Origin: Amaranthus tricolor | Taxonomy: Eukaryota > Streptophyta > Magnoliopsida > Caryophyllales > Amaranthaceae | Direction: 5' to 3' | Assembly: GCF_026212465.1 (NCBI RefSeq) | Contig: NC_080048.1 | Span: 21,502,658 to 21,566,657, forward strand | Length of the DNA stretch: 64,000 nucleotides | In this document: positions 13,101 through 27,791 of the stretch, one piece after another | How the letters are laid out: every line of letters starts with the position of its first letter | Numbering within the stretch: position 1 is the first letter of the stretch | Notes under the pieces: model-generated | Databases searched by the model: none | Told to the model about the DNA's origin: nothing | The model's input: the letters and a program-made list of their open reading frames with translations, nothing else | Position numbers and translations under genes: made by a program

Positions 13101-16100
13101 TTTAGTTATATGATAGAAATTACGTGTTAAGTGTTTTTGGCACTTTCGCGCATGAAATAGCTCAAGCATGGTTTGTTTTCCACGAAAGGTTGTGCACAAC
13201 ACTATTTCGTATATTATATTGTGTTAAAGTGGTTAGAATTAAAAATCATAGTCATATTCTACAACTTCCGTGTTAAGTTGCGATTTTATGGGTTTTTAAG
13301 CCTTTTTGGCACTTTCGTGAATAAAGTAGCTTAGACTTGGTTTGACTTGCGCGAAACATGGGACACAAAACTATTTGGTATTTATTATTTTGTTCAAGTG
13401 GTTAGAATATAATATCATAGTCATATACTAAAAATTACGTATTAAGTTTTGATTTAATAGGTTTTTAAGCTTTGTTGGCACTATAGCGCATAAAGTAGCT
13501 CAAACATGGTTTCTTTTGCACGAAACATGGTACACAACAGTATTTGTTATATATTATTGTGTAGAAATGGTTAGAATTTAAAATCATAGTCGTATGCTAG
13601 AAATTATGTGTTAAGTTGCGATTTTATGGGTATTTATGGTTTTTTGGCACTATCGCGCATAAAGTAGTTCAAACTTTGTTTGTTTTTCCACGAAACTTTG
13701 CACAAAACACTATTGTTATAACTTATGGTGTTGAAGTGCTTAGAATTGAATATGATAGTTATATGCTAGAAAGTACGTTTTAAGTTGCGATTTTATGGGT
13801 TTATAAGTGTTTTTGGCATTTTCCCCCGTAAATTAGCTTAAACTTGGTTTGTTTTGAACAAAAGTTGGCACACAACACTATTTGGTTTATATTATTTTGT
13901 TTACGTGGTTAGAATTCGATATCGTAGTCATATGCTAGAAGTTACTTGTTTAGTTGTGATTTTATGCGTTTTTAAGCCCTTTAGGGACTTTCCCGCATAA
14001 AGTAGCTCAAACTTTATTTGTCTTGCCCGAAACTTGGCACACAACACTATTTGATATTTATTATTGTGTAGAAGTGGTTAGAATTTAAAATCATAGTCAT
14101 ATGCTAGAAATTACGTGTTAAGTTGCGATTTTATGGGTTTTTATGCTATTTTGGCACTTTCGCGCATAAAGTAGCTAAAACTTTGTTTGTTATGCACGAA
14201 ACCTTGCACACAACACTATTTGGTATAAATTATTGTTTTGAAGTGGTTAGAATTTAATATTTTAGTTATATGATAGAAATTACGTGTTAAGTGTTTTTGG
14301 CACTTTCGCGAATGAAATAGCTCAAGCATGGTTTGTTTTCCACGAATGGTTGTGCACAACACTATTTCGTATATTATATTGTGTTAAAGTGGTTAGAATT
14401 AAAAATCATAGTCATATTCTACAACTTCCGTGTTAAGTTGCGATTTTATGGGTTTTTAAGCCTTTTTGGCACTTTCGTGAATAAAGTAGCTTAGACTTGG
14501 TTTGATTTGCGCGAAACATGGGACACAAAACTATTTGGTATTTATTATTGTGTTCAAGTGGTTAGAGTATAATATCATAGTCATATACTAAAAATTACGT
14601 ATTAAGTTGTGATTTAATAGGTTTTTAAGCTTTGTTGGCACTATAGCGCATAAAGTAGCTCAAACATGGTTTCTTTTGCACGAAACATGGCACACAACAG
14701 TATTTGTTATATATTATTGTGTAGAAATGGTTAGAATTTAAAATCATAGTTGTATGCTAGAAATTATGTGTTAAGTTGCGATTTTATGGGTATTTATGCT
14801 TTTTTGGCACTTTCGCGCATAAAGTAGTTCAAACTTTGTTTGTTTTTCCACGAAACTTTGCACAAAACACTATTGTTATAACTTATGGTGTTGAAGTGGA
14901 TAGAATTGAATATGATAGTTATATGCTAGAAAGTACGTGTTAAGTTGCGATTTTATGGGTTTTTAAGTGTTTTTGGCATTTTCCCGCGTAAATTAGCTTA
15001 AACTTGGTTTGTTTTGAACAAAAGTTGGCACACAACACTATTTGGTTTATATTATTTTGTTTACGTGGCTAGAATTCGATATCGTAGTCATATGCTAGAA
15101 GTTACTTGTTTAGTTGTGATTTTATGCGTTTTTAAGCCCTTTTGGGACTTTCCCGCATAAAGTAGCTCAAACTTTATTTGTCTTGCCCGAAACTTGGCAC
15201 ACAACACTATTTGGTATTTATTATTGTGTAGAAGTGGTTAGAATTTAAAATCATAGTCATATGCTAGAAATTACGTGTTAAGTTGCGATTTTATGGGTTT
15301 TTATGCTATTTTGGCACTTTCGCGCATAAAGTAGCTAAAACTTTGTTTGTTATGCACGAAACCTTGCACACAACACTATTTGGTATAAATTATTGTTTTG
15401 AAGTGGTTAGAATTTAATATTTTAGTTATATGATAGAAATTACGTGTTAAGTGTTTTTGGCACTTTCGCGAATGAAATAGCTCAAGCATGGTTTGTTTTC
15501 CACGAATGGTTGTGCACAACACTATTTCGTATATTATATTGTGTTAAAGTGGTTAGAATTAAAAATCATAGTCATATTCTACAACTTCCGTGTTAAGTTG
15601 CGATTTTATGGGTTTTTAAGCCTTTTTGGCACTTTCGTGAATAAAGTAGCTTAGACTTGGTTTGATTTGCGCGAAACATGGGACACAAAACTATTTGGTA
15701 TTTATTATTGTGTTCAAGTGGTTAGAGTATAATATCATAGTCATATACTAAAAATTACGTATTAAGTTGTGATTTAATAGGTTTTTAAGCTTTGTTGGCA
15801 CTATAGCGCATAAAGTAGCTCAAACATGGTTTCTTTTGCACGAAACATGGCACACAACAGTATTTGTTATATATTATTGTGTAGAAATGGTTAGAATTTA
15901 AAATCATAGTTGTATGCTAGAAATTATGTGTTAAGTTGCGATTTTATGGGTATTTATGCTTTTTTGGCACTTTCGCGCATAAAGTAGTTCAAACTTTGTT
16001 TGTTTTTCCACGAAACTTTGCACAAAACACTATTGTTATAACTTATGGTGTTGAAGTGGATAGAATTGAATATGATAGTTATATGCTAGAAAGTACGTGT

Positions 16101-19100
16101 TAAGTTGCGATTTTATGGGTTTTTAAGTGTTTTTGGCATTTTCCCGCGTAAATTAGCTTAAACTTGGTTTGTTTTGAACAAAAGTTGGCACACAACACTA
16201 TTTGGTTTATATTATTTTGTTTACGTGGCTAGAATTCGATATCGTAGTCATATGCTAGAAGTTACTTGTTTAGTTGTGATTTTATGCGTTTTTAAGCCCT
16301 TTTGGGACTTTCCCGCATAAAGTAGCTCAAACTTTATTTGTCTTGCCCGAAACTTGGCACACAACACTATTTGGTATTTATTATTGTGTAGAAGTGGTTA
16401 GAATTTAAAATCATAGTCATATGCTAGAAATTACGTGTTAAGTTGCGATTTTATGGGTTTTTATGCTATTTTGACACTTTCGCGCATAAAGTAGCTCAAA
16501 CTTTGTTATGCACGAAACCTTGCACACAACACTATTTGGTATAAATTATTGTTTTGAAGTGGTTAGAATTTAATATTTTAGTTATATGATAGAAATTACG
16601 TGTTAAGTGTTTTTGGCACTTTCGCGCATGAAATAGCTCAAGCATGGTTTGTTTTCCACGAAAGGTTGTGCACAACACTATTTCGTATATTATATTGTGT
16701 TAAAGTGGTTAGAATTAAAAATCATAGTCATATTCTACAACTTCCGTGTTAAGTTGCGATTTTATGGGTTTTTAAGCCTTTTTGGCACTTTCGTGAATAA
16801 AGTAGCTTAGACTTGGTTTGACTTGCGCGAAACATGGGACACAAAACTATTTGGTATTTATTATTTTGTTCAAGTGGTTAGAATATAATATCATAGTCAT
16901 ATACTAAAAATTACGTATTAAGTTTTGATTTAATAGGTTTTTAAGCTTTGTTGGCACTATAGCGCATAAAGTAGCTCAAACATGGTTTCTTTTGCACGAA
17001 ACATGGTACACAACAGTATTTGTTATATATTATTGTGTAGAAATGGTTAGAATTTAAAATCATAGTCGTATGCTAGAAATTATGTGTTAAGTTGCGATTT
17101 TATGGGTATTTATGGTTTTTTGGCACTATCGCGCATAAAGTAGTTCAAACTTTGTTTGTTTTTCCACGAAACTTTGCACAAAACACTATTGTTATAACTT
17201 ATGGTGTTGAAGTGCTTAGAATTGAATATGATAGTTATATGCTAGAAAGTACGTTTTAAGTTGCGATTTTATGGGTTTATAAGTGTTTTTGGCATTTTCC
17301 CCCGTAAATTAGCTTAAACTTGGTTTGTTTTGAACAAAAGTTGGCACACAACACTATTTGGTTTATATTATTTTGTTTACGTGGTTAGAATTCGATATCG
17401 TAGTCATATGCTAGAAGTTACTTGTTTAGTTGTGATTTTATGCGTTTTTAAGCCCTTTAGGGACTTTCCCGCATAAAGTAGCTCAAACTTTATTTGTCTT
17501 GCCCGAAACTTGGCACACAACACTATTTGATATTTATTATTGTGTAGAAGTGGTTAGAATTTAAAATCATAGTCATATGCTAGAAATTACGTGTTAAGTT
17601 GCGATTTTATGGGTTTTTATGCTATTTTGGCACTTTCGCGCATAAAGTAGCTAAAACTTTGTTTGTTATGCACGAAACCTTGCACACAACACTATTTGGT
17701 ATAAATTATTGTTTTGAAGTGGTTAGAATTTAATATTTTAGTTATATGATAGAAATTACGTGTTAAGTGTTTTTGGCACTTTCGCGAATGAAATAGCTCA
17801 AGCATGGTTTGTTTTCCACGAATGGTTGTGCACAACACTATTTCGTATATTATATTGTGTTAAAGTGGTTAGAATTAAAAATCATAGTCATATTCTACAA
17901 CTTCCGTGTTAAGTTGCGATTTTATGGGTTTTTAAGCCTTTTTGGCACTTTCGTGAATAAAGTAGCTTAGACTTGGTTTGATTTGCGCGAAACATGGGAC
18001 ACAAAACTATTTGGTATTTATTATTGTGTTCAAGTGGTTAGAGTATAATATCATAGTCATATACTAAAAATTACGTATTAAGTTGTGATTTAATAGGTTT
18101 TTAAGCTTTGTTGGCACTATAGCGCATAAAGTAGCTCAAACATGGTTTCTTTTGCACGAAACATGGCACACAACAGTATTTGTTATATATTATTGTGTAG
18201 AAATGGTTAGAATTTAAAATCATAGTTGTATGCTAGAAATTATGTGTTAAGTTGCGATTTTATGGGTATTTATGCTTTTTTGGCACTTTCGCGCATAAAG
18301 TAGTTCAAACTTTGTTTGTTTTTCCACGAAACTTTGCACAAAACACTATTGTTATAACTTATGGTGTTGAAGTGGATAGAATTGAATATGATAGTTATAT
18401 GCTAGAAAGTACGTTTTAAGTTGCGATTTTATGGGTTTTTAAGTGTTTTTGGCATTTTCCCCCGTAAATTAGCTTAAACTTGGTTTGTTTTGAACAAAAG
18501 TTGGCACACAACACTATTTGGTTTATATTATTTTGTTTACGTGGTTAGAATTCGATATCGTAGTCATATGCTAGAAGTTACTTGTTTAGTTGTGATTTTA
18601 TGCGTTTTTAAGCCCTTTAGGGACTTTCCCGCATAAAGTAGCTCAAACTTTATTTGTCTTGCCCGAAACTTGGCACACAACACTATTTGATATTTATTAT
18701 TGTGTAGAAGTGGTTAGAATTTAAAATCATAGTCATATGCTAGAAATTACGTGTTAAGTTGCGATTTTATGGGTTTTTATGCTATTTTGGCACTTTCGCG
18801 CATAAAGTAGCTAAAACTTTGTTTGTTATGCACGAAACCTTGCACACAACACTATTTGGTATAAATTATTGTTTTGAAGTGGTTAGAATTTAATATTTTA
18901 GTTATATGATAGAAATTACGTGTTAAGTGTTTTTGGCACTTTCGCGAATGAAATAGCTCAAGCATGGTTTGTTTTCCACGAATGGTTGTGCACAACACTA
19001 TTTCGTATATTATATTGTGTTAAAGTGGTTAGAATTAAAAATCATAGTCATATTCTACAACTTCCGTGTTAAGTTGCGATTTTATGGGTTTTTAAGCCTT

Positions 19101-19969
19101 TTTGGCACTTTCGTGAATAAAGTAGCTTAGACTTGGTTTGATTTGCGCGAAACATGGGACACAAAACTATTTGGTATTTATTATTGTGTTCAAGTGGTTA
19201 GAGTATAATATCATAGTCATATACTAAAAATTACGTATTAAGTTGTGATTTAATAGGTTTTTAAGCTTTGTTGGCACTATAGCGCATAAAGTAGCTCAAA
19301 CATGGTTTCTTTTGCACGAAACATGGCACACAACAGTATTTGTTATATATTATAGTGTAGAAATGGTTAGAATTTAAAATCATAGTTGTATGCTAGAAAT
19401 TATGTGTTAAGTTGCGATTTTATGGGTATTTATGCTTTTTTGGCACTTTCGCGCATAAAGTAGTTCAAACTTTGTTTGTTTTTCCACGAAACTTTGCACA
19501 AAACACTATTGTTATAACTTATGGTGTTGAAGTGGATAGAATTGAATATGATAGTTATATGCTAGAAAGTACGTTTTAAGTTGCGATTTTATGGGTTTTT
19601 AAGTGTTTTTGGCATTTTCCCCCGTAAATTAGCTTAAACTTGGTTTGTTTTGAACAAAAGTTGGCACACAACACTATTTGGTTTATATTATTTTGTTTAC
19701 GTGGTTAGAATTCGATATCGTAGTCATATGCTAGAAGTTACTTGTTTAGTTGTGATTTTATGCGTTTTTAAGCCTTTCTAGCACTTTCCCGCATAAAGTC
19801 GCTCAAACTTTATTTGTCTTGCCCGAAACTTGGCACACAACACTATTTGGTATTTATTATTGCGTAGAAGTGGTTAGAATTTAAAATCATAGTCATATGC
19901 TAGAAATTACGTGTTAAGTTGCGATTTTATGGGTTTTTATGCTATTTTGGCACTTTCGCGCATAAAGTA
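10184..19969 (+). repeat. Homogenised 7-mer HOR run
   Basis: Nearly regular 1160-bp HORs have m1 starts at 11170, 12330, 13486, 14646, 15806, 16962, 18122 and 19282. Two copies (from 12330 and 15806) are 1156 bp because of a shared 4-bp loss in m5 (actttgttatgcac instead of actttgtttgttatgcac). The three-HOR set 12330-15805 recurs at 15806-19281 with an offset of 3476, visible for example as the shared catggtacacaac variant near 13525 and 17001. Confidence 0.93.
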
Positions 19970-22900
19970 GCTCAAACTTTGTTTGTTATGCACGAAACCT
20001 TGCACACAACACTATTTGGTATAAATTATTGTTTTGAAGTGGTTAGAATTTAATATTGTAGTTATATGATAGAAATTACGTGTTAAGTGTTTTTGGCACT
20101 TTCGCGCATGAAATAGCTCAAGCATGGTTTGTTTTCCACGAAAGGTTGTGCACAACACTATTTCGTATATTATATTGTGTTGAAGTGGTTAGAATTAAAA
20201 ATCATAGTCATATTCTACAACTTCCGTGTTATGTTGCGATTTTATGGGTTTTTAAGCCTTTTTGGCACTTTCGTGCATAAAGTAGCGTAAACTTAGTTTG
20301 ATTTGCGCGATTCTTGAACACAAAACTATTTCGTATATATTATTGTGTTCAAGTGGTTAGTATATAATATCATAGTCATATACAAAAAATTACGTATTAA
20401 GTTGTGATTTTATAGGTTTTTAAGCTTTGTTGGCACTATAGCGCATAACGTAGCTCAAACATGGTTTCTTTTGCACGAAACATGGCACACAACACTATTT
20501 GGTATATATTATTGTGTAGAAATGGTTGAAATTTAAAATCATAGTCGTATGCTAGAAATTACGTGTTAAGTTGCGATTTTATGGGTATTTATGCTTTTTT
20601 GGCACTTTCGCTCATAAAGTAGTTCAAACTTTGTTTGTTTTTCACCGAAACTTTGCACAAAATACTATTGTTATAATTTATTGTGTAGAAGTGGTTAGAA
20701 TTGAATACCATAGTTATATTCTAGAAAGTACGTGTTAAGTTGCGATTTTATGGGTTTTTAAGTGTTTTTTGCATTTTCGCGCGTTAATTAGCTTAAACTT
20801 CTTTTGTTTTGCACAAAAGTACGCACACAACACTATTTGGTTTATATTATTGTGTTTACGTAGTTTGAATTCGATATCGTAGTCATATGCTAGAAATTAC
20901 GTGTTTAGTTGTGATTTTATGCGTTTTTAAGCCTTTTTGGCACTTTCGAGCATAAAGTAGCTCAAACTTGATTTGTCTTGCACAAAACTTGGCACACAAC
21001 ACTATTTGATATTTATTATTGTGTAGAAGTGGTTAGAATTTAAAATCATTCTCATATGCTAGAAATTACGTGTTAAGTTGTGATTTTATGGGTTTTTTTG
21101 TTATTTTGGCACTTTCGCGTATAAAGTAGCTCAAACTTTGTTTGTTTTGCACGAAACCTTGCACACAACACTATTTGGTATAAATTATTGTGTTGAAGTA
21201 GTTAGAATTTAATATTGTAGTTATATGGTAGAAATTACGTGTTAAGTGTTTTTGGCAATTTCGCGCATGAAGTAGCTCAAGCTTGGTTTTTTTTCCACGA
21301 AAGGTTGTACACAACACTATTTCGTATATTATATTGTGTTGAAGTGGTTAGAATTAAAAATCATAGTCATATTCTACAACTTCCGTGTAAAGTTGCGATT
21401 TTATTGGTTTTTAAGCCTTTTTGGCACTTTCGTGAATAAAGTTGCTTAGACTTGGTTTGATTTGCGTGAAACTTGGGACACAAAACTATTTGGTATTTAT
21501 TATTGTGTTCAAGTGGTAAGAATATAATATCATAGTCATATACTAAAAATTACGTATTAAGTTGTGATTTAATAGGTTTTTAAGCTTTGTTGGCACTATA
21601 GCGCATAAAGGAGCTCAAACATGGTTTATTTTGCACGAAACATGGCACACAACAGTATTTGTTATATATTATGGTGTAGAAACGGTTAGAATTTAAAATC
21701 ATAGTCGTATGCTAGAAATTACGTGTTAAGTTGAGATTTTATGGGTTTTTATGCTATTTTGGCACTTTTGCGCCTAAAGTAGCTCAAACTTTGTTTGTTA
21801 TGCACGAAACCTTGCACACAACACTATTTGGTATAAATTATTGTTTTGAAGTGGTTAGAATTTAATATTGTAGTTATATGATAGAAATTACGTGTTAAGT
21901 GTTTTTGGCACTTTCGCGCATGAAATAGCTCAAGCATGGTTTGTTTTCCACGAAAGGTTGTGCACAACACTATTTCGTATATTATATTGTGTTGAAGTGG
22001 TTAGAATTAAAAATCATAGTCATATTCTACAACTTCCGTGTTATGTTGCGATTTTATGGGTTTTTAAGCCTTTTTGGCACTTTCGTGCATAAAGTAGCGT
22101 AAACTTAGTTTGATTTGCGCGATTCTTGAACACAAAACTATTTCGTATATATTATTGTGTTCAAGTGGTTAGTATATAATATCATAGTCATATACAAAAA
22201 ATTACGTATTAAGTTGTGATTTTATAGGTTTTTAAGCTTTGTTGGCACTATAGCGCATAACGTAGCTCAAACATGGTTTCTTGTGCACGAAACATGGCAC
22301 ACAACACTATTTGGTATATATTATTGTGTAGAAATGGTTGAAATTTAAAATCATAGTCGTATGCTAGAAATTACGTGTTAAGTTGCGATTTTATGGGTAT
22401 TTATGCTTTTTTGGCACTTTCGCGCATAAAGTAGTTCAAACTTTGTTTGTTTTTCACCGAAACTTTGCACAAAATACTATTGTTATAATTTATTGTGTAG
22501 AAGTGGTTAGAATTGAATACCATAGTTATATTCTAGAAAGTACGTGTTAAGTTGCGATTTTATGGGTTTTTAAGTGTTTTTTGCATTTTCGCGCGTTAAT
22601 TAGCTTAAACTTGTTTTGTTTTGCACAAAAGTACGCACACAACACTATTTGGTTTATATTATTGTGTTTACGTAGTTTGAATTCGATATCGTAGTCATAT
22701 GCTAGAAATTACGTGTTTAGTTGTGATTTTATGCGTTTTTAAGCCTTTTTGGCACTTTCGAGCATAAAGTAGCTCAAACTTGATTTGTCTTGCACAAAAC
22801 TTGGCACACAACACTATTTGATATTTATTATTGTGTAGAAGTGGTTAGAATTTAAAATCATTCTCATATGCTAGAAATTACGTGTTAAGTTGTGATTTTA

Positions 22901-23605
22901 TGCGTTTTTTTTGTTATTTTGGCACTTTCGCGTATAAAGTAGCTCAAACTTTGTTTGTTTTGCACGAAACCTTGCACACAACACTATTTGGTATAAATTA
23001 TTGTGTTGAAGTAGTTAGAATTTAATATTGTAGTTATATGGTAGAAATTACGTGTTAAGTGTTTTTGGCAATTTCGCGCATGAAGTAGCTCAAGCTTGGT
23101 TTTTTTTCCACGAAAGGTTGTACACAACACTATTTCGTATATTATATTGTGTTGAAGTGGTTAGAATTAAAAATCATAGTCATATTCTACAACTTCCGTG
23201 TAAAGTTGCGATTTTATTGGTTTTTAAGCCTTTTTGGCACTTTCGTGAATAAAGTTGCTTAGACTTGGTTTGATTTGCGTGAAACTTGGGACACAAAACT
23301 ATTTGGTATTTATTATTGTGTTCAAGTGGTAAGAATATAATATCATAGTCATATACTAAAAATTACGTATTAAGTTGTGATTTAATAGGTTTTTAAGCTT
23401 TGTTGGCACTATAGCGCATAAAGGAGCTCAAACATGGTTTATTTTGCACGAAACATGGCACACAACAGTATTTGTTATATATTATGGTGTAGAAACGGTT
23501 AGAATTTAAAATCATAGTCGTATGCTAGAAATTACGTGTTAAGTTGAGATTTTATGGGTTTTTATGCTATTTTGGCACTTTTGCGCCTAAAGTAGCTCAA
23601 ACTTT
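19970..23605 (+). repeat. Tandem duplication with ~1812-bp period
   Basis: Two copies of a ~1812-bp unit, roughly 19970-21781 and 21782-23605. Each holds a full HOR plus a shortened m1-m5-m6-m7 set of about 652 bp (21601-22252 and 23414-24064). Shared private variants include gcgattcttgaacac near 20307 and 22118, and the long T run after atttt near 21090 and 22900. The copies diverge at about 23610. Confidence 0.9.
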
Positions 23606-26600
23606 GTTTGTTTTGCACGAAACCTTGCACACAACACTATTTGGTATAAAATATTATGTTGAAGTGGTTAGAATTTAATATTGTAGTTATATTATAGAAA
23701 TTACGTGTTAAGTGTTTTTGGCCCTTTCGCGCATGAAATAGCTCAAGCTTGGTTTGTTTTCCACGAAAGGTTGTACACAACACTATTTTGTATATAATAT
23801 TCTGTTGAAGTGGTTAGAATTAAAATCATAGTTTTATTCTACAACTTCCGTGTTAACTTGGGATTTTATGGGTTTTTAAGCTTTTTTGGCACTATCGTGC
23901 ATAAAGTAGCTTAGACTTGGTTTTATTTGCGCGAAACATGGGCCACAAAACTAATTGGTGTATATTATTGTGTTCAAGTGGTTAGAATATAATATCATTG
24001 TCATATACTAAAAATTACGTATTAAGTTGTGATTTTTTACGTTTTTAAGCTTTGTTTGCATTTAGCTCATAACGTAGCTCCAACATGGTTTCTTTTGCAC
24101 GAAACATGGCACACAACACTATTTGGTATATATTATTTTGTAGAAATGGTTAGATTTAAAAATCATAGTCGTATGCTAGAAATTACCTGTTAAGTTGCGA
24201 TTGTATGGGTATTTACGCTTTTTTGGCACTTTCGCGCATAAAGTAGCTCAAAAAACTATTGTTATAACTTATGGTGTTGAAGTGGTTAGAATTGAATATG
24301 ATAGTTATATGCTAGAAAGTACGTGTTAAGTTGCAATTTTATGGGTTTGTAAGTGTATTTGGCATTTTCGCTCGTAAAATAGCTTAAACTTGGTTTGTTT
24401 TGCACAAAAGTTCGCACACAACACTATTTAGTGTATATTATTGTGTTTACGTGGTTAGAATTCGTCATCGTAGTCATATGCTAGAAATTACGTGTTTAAT
24501 AGTGATTTTATGCGTTTTTAAGCCTTTTTGGCACTTTTACGCATAAAGAAGCTCAAACTTGATTTGTCTTGCACAAAACTTGGCACACAACACTATTTGG
24601 TATTTATTATTGTGTAGAAGTGGTTAGAATTTAAAATCATACTCATATGCTAGAAATTACGTGTTAAGTTGTGATGTTATGGGTTTTTATGCTATTTTGG
24701 CACTGTCGCGCATAAAGTAGCTCAAACTTTGTTTGTTTTGCTCGAAACCTTGCACGCAATACTATTTGGTATAAATTATTGTGTTGAAGTGGTTAGAATT
24801 TAATATTGTAGTTATATAATAGAAATTACGTGTTAAGTGTTTTTGGCACTTTCGTCCATGAAGTAGCTCAAGCTTGGTTTGTTTTCCACGAAAGGTTGTA
24901 CACAACACTATTTTGTATATAATATTGTGTTTAGGTGGTAAGAAATAAAAATCATAGTGATATTCTACAACTTCCGTGTTAAGTTGCGATTTTATGGGTT
25001 TTTAAGCCTTTTTGGTACTTTCGTGCATAAAGTAGTTTAGACTTGGTTTGATTTGCGCGAAACTTGGGCCACAAAACTATTTGGTATATATTATTGTGTT
25101 CAAGTGGTTAGAATATAATATCATAGTCATATACTAAAAATTACGTATTAAGTTGTGATTTTATAGGTTTTTAAGCTTTGTTGGCACTATAGCGCATAAC
25201 GTAGCTCAAACATGGTTTCTTTTGCACGAAACATGGCACACAACACTATTTGGTATATATTATTGTGTAGAAATGGTTAGAATTTAAAATCATAGTCGTA
25301 TGTTAGAAATTACGTGTTAAGTTTCGATTTTATGGGTATTTATGCTTTTTTGGCAATTTCGCGTATAAAGTAGTTCAAACTTTATTTGTTTTTCCACGAA
25401 GCTTTACACAAAACAATATTGTTAATTTGTTATAATTTATTGTGTTGAAGTGGTTAGAATTGAATATCATAGTTATATGCTAAAAGGTACGTGTTAAGTT
25501 TTGATTTTATGGGTTTTTAAGTGTTTTTGGCATTTTCGCGCGTAAATTAGCTTAAACTTGTTTTGTTTTGCACAAAAGTTTGCACACAACACTATTTGGT
25601 TTATATTATTGTGTTTATGTGGTTAGAATTCGATATCGTAGTCATATGCTAGAAATTACGTGATTTGTTGTCATTTTATGCGATTTTAAGCCTTTTTGGC
25701 ACTTTCGCGCATAAAGTAGCTCAAACTTGATTTGTCTTGCACAAAACTTGGCACACAACACTATTTGGTATTTATTATTGTGTAGAAGTGGTTATAATTT
25801 AAAATAATACTCATATGCTAGAAATTACGTGTTAAGCTGCAATTTTATGGGTTTTTATGCTATTTTGGCACTGTCACGCATAAAGTAGCTCAAACTTTGT
25901 TTGTTTTGCATGAAACCTTGCACGCAACACTATTTGGTATAAATTATTGTGTTGAAGCTGTTAGAATTTCATATTGTAGTTATATGATAGAAATTACGTG
26001 TTAAGTGTTTTTGGCACTTTCGCACATGATGTAGCTCCAGTTTGGTTTATTTTCCATGTTGTACACAACACTATTTTGTATATAATATTGTGTTGAAGTG
26101 GTTAGAATTAAAAATCATAGTGATATTCTACAACTTCCGTGTTAAGTTGCGATTTTAAGGGTTTTTAAGCCTTTTTGGCACTTTCGTGCATAAAGTAGCT
26201 TAGAGATGTTTTGATTTGCGTGAAAATTGGCACACAACACTATTTGGTATATATTTTTTTGTTTACGTGGTTAGAATTCGATATTACAGTCATATGCTAG
26301 AAATTACGTGTTTAGTTGTGATTTTATGCGTTTTAAGCCTTTTTGGCACTTTTACGGATAAAGTAGCTCAAGCTTGGTTTGTCTTGCACGAACCTTGGCA
26401 CACAACACTATTTGGTATATATTATTGTGTAGAAGTGGTTAGAATTTAAAATCATAGTCATATACTAGAAATTACGTGGTAAGTTGTGATTTTATGGGTT
26501 TTTGTGCTATTTTGGTACTTTCACGCATAAAATAGCTCAAACTTTTTTTGTTTTGCACGAAACCTTGCACAGAACACTATTTGGTATAAATTATTGTGTT

Positions 26601-27786
26601 GAAGTGGTTAGAATTTAATATTGTAGTTATATGACAGAAATTACGTGTTAAGTGTTTTTGGCAATTTCGCGCATGAAATAGCTCAAGCTTGTTTGTTTTC
26701 CACGAAAGGTTGTACACAACACTATTTTGTATATAATATTGTGTTGAAGTGGTTAGAATTAAAAATCATAGTCATATTCTACAACTTACGTGTTAAGTTG
26801 TTATTTTATGGGTTTTGAAGCCTTTTTGGCACTTTTGTGCCTAAAGTAGCTTAGACTTGGTTTGATTTGCGCCAAACTATTTGGTATATATTATTGTGTT
26901 TTAGTGGTTAGAATATAATATCATAGTCATATACTAAAAATTACGTATTAAGTTGTGATTTAAAAGGTTTTTAAGCATTGTTGGCACTATAGCGCATAAA
27001 GTAGCTCAAACATGGTTTCTTTTGCACGAAACATGGCACACAAGACTATTTTGGTATATATTATTGTGTAGAAATGGTTAGAATTTAAAATCATAGTCGT
27101 ATGCTAGAAATTACGTGTTAAGTTGCGATTTTATGGGTATATGCTTTTTTGGCACTTTCGCGCATAAAGTAGTTCAAACCTTGTTTGTTTTTCCACGATA
27201 CTTTGCATAAAACACTATTGTTATAACTTATGGTGTTGAAGTGGTAAGAATTGAATATGATAGTTATATGCTAGAAAGTACGTGTTAAGTTGCGATTTTA
27301 TGGGTTTTTAAGTGTTTTTGGCATTTTCCCGCGTAAATTAGCTTAAACTTGGTTTGTTTTGAACAAAAGTTGGCACACAACACTATTTGGTTTATATTAT
27401 TGTGTTTACGTGGTTATAACTCGATATCGTAGTCATATGCTAGAAATTACGTGTTTAGTTTTGATTTTATGCGTTTTTAAGCCTTTTTGGCACTTTCGCG
27501 CATAAAGAAGCTCAAACTTTATTTGTCTTGCACGAAACTTGGCACACAACACTATTTGGTATTTATTATTGTGTAGAAGTGGTTAGTTTTTAAAATCATA
27601 GTCATATGCTAGAAATTACGTGTTAAGTTGCGATTTTATGGGTTTTTATGCTATTTTGTCACTTTCGCGCATAAAGTAGCTCAAACTTTGTTTGTTATGC
27701 ACGAAACCTTGCACACAACACTATTTGGTATAAATTATTGTTTTGAAGTGGTTAGAATTTAATATTGTAGTTATATGATAGAAATT

Positions 27787-27791
27787 ACGTG
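27787..27791. repeat. Target site duplication of Cassandra, left
   Basis: The pentanucleotide acgtg lies directly left of the element and is repeated directly right of it (28449-28453). Removing the element and one copy restores a normal satellite monomer (aaattacgtgttaagtg). Confidence 0.95.

Larger units (their letters stand above)
1..27791 (+). repeat. Satellite array, family A (7-monomer HOR, ~1160 bp)
   Basis: Uninterrupted head-to-tail array of a ~169 bp AT-rich monomer. The phase marker gcgcata (or gtgcata, gagcatg, gcgcgta) recurs at 3, 172, 341, 510, 679, 825, 994 and 1163, giving steps of 169, 169, 169, 169, 146, 169 and 169. The seven monomers are distinguishable: m1 caaacatggtttctttt; m2 gttcaaactttg with ttgttata; m3 gtttacgt with gaattcgatatcg; m4 tttgtcttgcac; m5 the short one with ggtataaa; m6 gaaatagctcaagc; m7 tgttcaagtgg with aatataat. 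Starts of m1 recur at 3, 1163, 1930, 3089, 4249, 5016, 6175, 7335, 8496, 11170, 12330, 13486, 14646, 15806, 16962, 18122, 19282, 20441, 21601, 22253, 23414, 24065, 25192 and 26992, mostly 1156-1161 bp apart. Short steps mark partial HORs. No gene is seen in this stretch; its short open frames are repeat translations. Confidence 0.97.
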
